Source: Strobilurus pachycystidiatus (Eukaryota > Basidiomycota > Agaricomycetes > Agaricales > Physalacriaceae). Taken from it: a stretch of 64,000 bases of DNA. The stretch is taken from contig JAHLMK010000017.1 of assembly GCA_019915135.1 (NCBI GenBank), forward strand, positions 682,001 to 746,000. The letters are read 5' to 3'. The position numbers and the translations under genes were made by a program. The notes beneath the pieces were generated by a model. It was not told the origin of the DNA. It ran no database searches and saw nothing but the letters and a program-made list of their open reading frames with translations. This document shows, in pieces, positions 59,349-64,000 of this stretch. Every line of letters starts with the position of its first letter. Position 1 is the first letter of the stretch.

Positions 59349-62300
59349 ATGTCGACTGCGTCTGGGCCGACCAGGCATCGTACCGGCGACTACCCGAATC
59401 CAGAGGACGGCATTGCGGAATGGGCCAGCAAAATCAAGGCGATGCAGCAGCAGGTCGATGCCGACGAAGAGGCTGAACAGCGGAAGCTCGAGGAGGAGAT
59501 CGCCGCCTCACGCCTGGCCAGACAGCGTCGGAGCAGAGGCGTCGGCTACGGCGGCCGCGTGCAGAGCGTCGACCTGTGTAAGATGTCGCCCGCCTTGGGG
59601 ACGAGCCCGTGTGCTAACTCGAACACAGCGGCAGAGAGCTCCAAGCTCGCGGCCATCAAAGACGATGCGCCGTCGTCGGCAACGGACAGCCCGCGCTCGG
59701 TGCATGATCGCGAGCTGGGCCACGACGCCGCCATGCGGAAGCTGATGGGCGGTAACTCGGCCCCTCCTCCTCGTCAATCAATACCCTCCTCGTCCAAACC
59801 CAAATCAGAGGCGATGTCACTCGCGGCGTTCATGGGCGGAAAGGCGACGGGCCCGCGACTGAACAGACACGCCCCGCAGCAGGATGCCCACGACCCGACG
59901 CAGTTTGAGCAGCGCACGCGCATCGATGCGCCCCATCCCATCTTTGGCAGCAAAGGCGTCGCCATGCCTGGCATGACTGCAAAGCCGTCATCGTCGTCGC
60001 CATCATCGTCCGCGCATGCGCCAGAGAAGCTTCCCGCCCCCGACGACATGCGGGCACGCCGACTGAGCACACCGTCTTCAGTTGCCTCGCGCTATCTCGA
60101 ACATACTGCGGCGCCTCGGTCTGTCTCACCGCAGAAGACCGGCGGTCGTGATCGCACAATAAGCACTCCGGCAAGGCCCGCGGACGTCAAGCCATCCTCT
60201 TCTTCCTCTTCGCGTTCTTATGCGGGTTCCATTCCATCCATCGTCAGTTCTCAGCCGACAGGCACATCTGTCAAGACAGCATCTTCCACGCCTTCCCGCC
60301 CCTACACACCGCAACAACGCTCGTCTACGCCTACTGCTACTTCCTCATCTCCAGCCCTCGCCAGACCGATCCAGCCAACACCGCGAACGTCACTGGGACC
60401 TGCCATTCCCGCATCCAAGAATCCCTCTCCCGCCTTTTTGAAACCAGCGGCTCCCAAAGATCCTACTCCCAGTATCAGCAGGCTGCAGGGCCGTGGTTTC
60501 GTTCAGAACATGGTCAAGGCCAGCGCGGAACTAACGAGTTCCCCGTCCAGCGCGATCAAGGAAGACGTGCCAACGCGTCCCGGAGGTCGCAAAACGTCCG
60601 TCCTTGATCGATGGCAACCAGAAAGCGCGCAAGCAAAGACACCACCGCCACCTGTCTCCCCGAAGCCTTCTCCATCTCCTATGCGCAAGGCCCGAACAGT
60701 AGGACCGCCTGTGCCGGCACCTGAGCCTGCATTGCGCAAGACTGTGGCACGAATGCCCTCATTGCCATCCATGCAGAGCAGGCAGTCACCGTCCCCGACG
60801 AGACGCTCCGACGCCAATGGCTCTTCGGGTCTTGGCTCGGCAACGACCATGATGATTTTCAAGCCAGCTGCACAGGAGAATACGCGCACTTCGTTCCCTG
60901 GTGTTGATGAGCTTGGTGTCCACCGCACAGGCGGCAAAGTGTCGCTTCCGGTGTCGTCTCCAGAACCCCGGAAGCCGTTAGCACATGTGCGTTCATTTTG
61001 GTAATCAAGCTGGAATATTACTTACTGGACATTTCTTGTTTTCTTGTTGGCATTCATCCATATAATTCATACATTCTGGAACGCTTTCTTTTGCACCTTT
61101 AGCCGACCAAAGACAGAGCGAAGAAGCCACGTAAAGGGAAGAGTGCTGGTGAGACTCTAGGGCAACGTTCTTTGTCTCGGACCGCGAGCAGCCTTTCGAA
61201 AGAAATACTGATTGCCGATGACAATGAGGCTTCGGAGATTTCTGCAGCAACAACCGCTCCCTCAAAGCCAAAGGAGGAAGTGAAGCCTCAGCCTACTTCA
61301 GAGGTTGCCCCGCCTTCGTTATCGCGCACCCCAAGCACAGGATCTCGCATCACTGACCGTTGGGCGGACAATGGAATCATCAAGATGGGTTCTCCGAGCT
61401 CAGTGCATCGCGAGCCTTCCGCAGAAGCCAAACCTGTCCGTAAGATGGTTGGCCGGCAAGCACTTCCTGGGATGACGCCGGACTTCCAGGCGCCCTTGCC
61501 TCGCACAAAATTCTCAGATATGCCTGCCCCGAGTCCACGACTGCCAAGCATCATGACTTCCTCCTCCTCGTCTGCTGCTCGACCTGACAACGTCTCGCCT
61601 TCTTCCCGCTCGCGAATTCCCAGCTCTGGAAATAGAGCCACGGTCATGGATGTCGCCCAGGCGCTGAACGAGACAGTGGCGTCCCCAGAGCCGACTGTCG
61701 CAACACCACCTGCACCTGAGCCCAAGGTAGAGTCTCCCATCCAAGAGCAGGCGCCTCTTCCGAGTTTTGCACGTCCACAACTTGTCCCTCCCTCCGCAGA
61801 GAAGCGCAGATCGAGTTATGACAGGTACTCAGCGATCAGCTTACCGCCGTTGAAGGAAGAGTCTACACCCATTCCTACCCCGGCTGGGACATTGACGCGC
61901 GATATCGCAAAGTCGCTGGGTCCGCAGATGGAAGAACTCGACGCGAAGTTGTCCACACCCACTACAGTGAAACTTGGTCAGCATAATCATCGGCACCGAG
62001 ACTCCAGGATACTGACAGTCATTGCAGACTTCCCTGATGAACTTATACCTCGTCTGGACGTGTCTCTCCTCGCGAAGAGCCCTTCAGCATACGTACCCGA
62101 CCCAACAATTCGTACGATATCCGTCGATGTCATGACTGTTTCGGGAAGCACTGCAACGCCACTTCAAGATATAAACGTGTTCTACGATGACGAGGTCGTG
62201 GTGGTGATCCACCGAAAAAAGTCGACATCGAGCGGGTTGGTGGCTACGTCCGTTTGGGCGTGGATTGGGAAGGGGAGTCAGCTTGGGGAATCGGAGAAAA

Positions 62301-63572
62301 GCAAGTTGAGCGAGATGGCCTCGAGATACGGCACGGCTTATGTGAGTTGATCATAGCCGAGTTGTAAGCCTAAGACTTACGACCGTTCAGGTTCCTGTGA
62401 GACAATATGCGGAAAGCCCTGAGCTCATACATATCCTCGGTGGACAGTTGGCTATTCGTCAGGTAAAGCCAACTTTCTGTCGCCTCTCATGTCAAGTTTG
62501 ACTCCTTTGTGTAGGGCTCGCGTCTACATTGGTCGGCTGAGAACACCGCGATGCATGTTGTGCGGTCCAAGGGAGGGTGCATCACGACAGATGAACTTGA
62601 CCTGGTAATTACCGATATTCAATTATATAGCCTTCGGACGACTCACTCTTTTCACAGAGCATCAAAAATCTCTGCTCCGGCTTCAGCTACTGTGTGTCGG
62701 TACTCGGCACTATCTACGTGTGGCATGGGTGCGGAGCTGTGAGGCAGGAGCGCCATGCTGCTGTTCGTTACGCGCGCAGTCTGGGAGAGAATGTGGTTGA
62801 ACTTGCGCATGGGGTGAGCGCGGACGACGACGATATGTTCTGGATGGTCCTTGGAGAGGATGAGTACGCCAAGGCAGATTATTGGAAGTGGAGGAGTATG
62901 TCACCGAGGACCGATCCGATGATTTGGGAGGTCGATGCATCTCAGGGAAAGAAAGCTGTGAGTGTTTGAGTTAAATGAGTTATCCAACCGATTGTTGACG
63001 AGGTGTAGCTTTCCGCTGTTCCTTCTCTGGCCGCTCATTCGTCCGTGAGCTCCTCGGTCTTCTTGGTTGACTGTGTATGGGAGATCTTCGTCCTGGTTGG
63101 GAAGGATGCCCGTGCGCAGAGACAAAACATCAAACTTGCTGTCTCTTCAGCTCAAGTCCGTCTCTCTCCTTCGTCTTCTACTACTGGATTGACCATTCCA
63201 TAGGAACTTGCTCAGATTGTTTCTCCCAGTCGACCGTATACGCCAACAATACATGTTCTCATCTTCCCGACTCAAGTACCCCTTGACCTGCGCCTGCACT
63301 TCAGGGACTTTGATGAGATGCTTTGGGTAGGTCATCGAAACCCAATACGCAGTTTTCGATTCTCAAAGTCTTAACAGAACAACGATAATGTCCCGGACCA
63401 CATGAATCTCCTCTCCTTGACTGACGCTCTCCGACATGTAAGAATGTTCTCCCAAATCATCAAACGAAAGACGTCTGACAATTACTTGCAGCTCCAACAA
63501 GATACCTGGGAAAAGGCCGCCTTGAGCGATCCAACCATGCTACCGCTAGGCATCGATCCTTCACATCTCTAA
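59349..63572 (+). CDS. DUF4045/gelsolin-domain protein (fungal villin-like)
   Basis: Ten exons: 59349..59577, 59629..60986, 61103..62341, 62391..62462, 62515..62604, 62658..62957, 63009..63155, 63204..63326, 63378..63437, 63492..63572; 1,232 residues, all phases fit. The start is the ATG at 59349 (MSTASGPTRHR), the first in this frame. Residues 1-~830 are disordered, Ser/Pro/Thr-rich, with short coiled-coil (AEQRKLEEEIAASRL) and conserved motifs (RITDRWADNGI, VGRQALPGMTPDFQ) typical of fungal DUF4045 proteins. Gelsolin-like repeats follow: TSVWAWIGKGS, GTIYVWHGCGAVRQERHAAV (the xWxGxG/S pattern with trailing helix) and VDCVWEIFVLVGKDARAQRQ. Actin binding or filament remodelling is expected. 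Intron 2 (116 nt) is longer than its neighbours. Confidence 0.85.
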
Positions 63573-64000
63573 CTCGGAATACCATATGGACCATCTCTAA
63601 TTTATTCGTAATGTGAATGCCGCTCTGTAACTCAAAATTAGCACACTTGGAGGGATGTAAACACCGTAAAATTATACCACCATATACACCCGCTATCTCT
63701 CTGTCTAAAACTGCGCCGGTTCTGTCGATATCGCCAGCCAATGAACACCGTATGTTCAGTGTGTGACATCTCGGTTCAGTCGAACAGAGTTCTGATCCGG
63801 AATTTAGACTTGTATTGCTTGTTCACGATATCAAGACATCAGTGTCCTATACTACCCACTGCAGCGGATAAATGCCAATCTCACCTATATACTGTCCACA
63901 AACTATGCGTTTTATGATGATCTCGTACATATGTATGATGAAGTGTGAGGTGTACAAAATGATATAAACATCTAAACTGCCTGCTCCTTCTCCGGTTCTC
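63573..64000. other. 3' flank, no supported gene
   Basis: AT-rich sequence after the gelsolin-type gene to the window end. No gene or repeat recognised. Confidence 0.5.

Overview
The window is nuclear DNA of a filamentous basidiomycete, most likely an agaricomycete. Reasons: genes on both strands are split by many short introns (about 42-60 nt, GT-AG, CTNAC-type branch points); the core genes are eukaryotic (LSM2, RPS5, NSE4, a Rad5/HLTF-type remodeller, a villin/gelsolin protein); and lineage-typical families are present (DUF6535, DUF6589). No prokaryotic operon features, CRISPR arrays or rRNA genes were seen.

Layout. 1-4.5 kb: two unrecognised minus-strand genes rich in Pro/Ser/Ala. 5.7-9.9 kb: a truncated DUF6535 relic facing an intact DUF6535 membrane-protein gene. 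10.3-12.5 kb: LSM2 head-to-head with an F-box gene, with start codons at most 41 bp apart. 13.4-22.7 kb: a compact set of genes that looks like a mobile unit. It holds a HECT-like protein, a possible 2OG-Fe(II)-oxygenase-fold protein, an unrecognised protein, a retroviral-type (D,D,E) integrase, a tRNA-like Pol III element and a possible small antisense gene. No terminal repeats were found for it. 23.2-24.5 kb: a PIG3-type quinone oxidoreductase. 25.2-26.15 kb: a decayed MYND-type gene. 26,202-31,714: a complete DNA transposon with 182-bp terminal inverted repeats (no mismatch seen), a 9-bp target duplication and two convergent genes (DUF6589 protein, RecQ-like helicase). 31.8-32.9 kb: a conserved-looking unknown. 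33.4-38.9 kb: a PARP-finger + HIRAN + SNF2 + RING protein. 39.1-42.2 kb: NSE4 and a zinc polyol/alcohol dehydrogenase with one GC-AG intron. 42.9-45.7 kb: a decayed DUF6535 gene. 46.9-53.6 kb: tandem O-acetylhomoserine sulfhydrylase genes plus RPS5, with a broken RPS5 3' fragment marking the duplication. 53.7-59.2 kb: a coiled-coil gene followed by three related secreted/GPI-like proteins. 59.3-63.6 kb: a long DUF4045/gelsolin protein.

How the genes relate. NSE4 (Smc5/6 complex) and the HLTF/Rad5-type protein are adjacent divergent genes, and both act in replication-stress repair. The sulfhydrylase pair and the secreted-protein trio arose by local segmental duplication. The strongest novelty candidates are the helicase/DUF6589 transposon, whose architecture is complete and looks very recent, and the integrase/HECT-like cluster. 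Splice sites were read by eye from frame continuity and consensus, and exon coordinates are given where the reading frame closes exactly. Family names come from recognised motifs; no database search was run.
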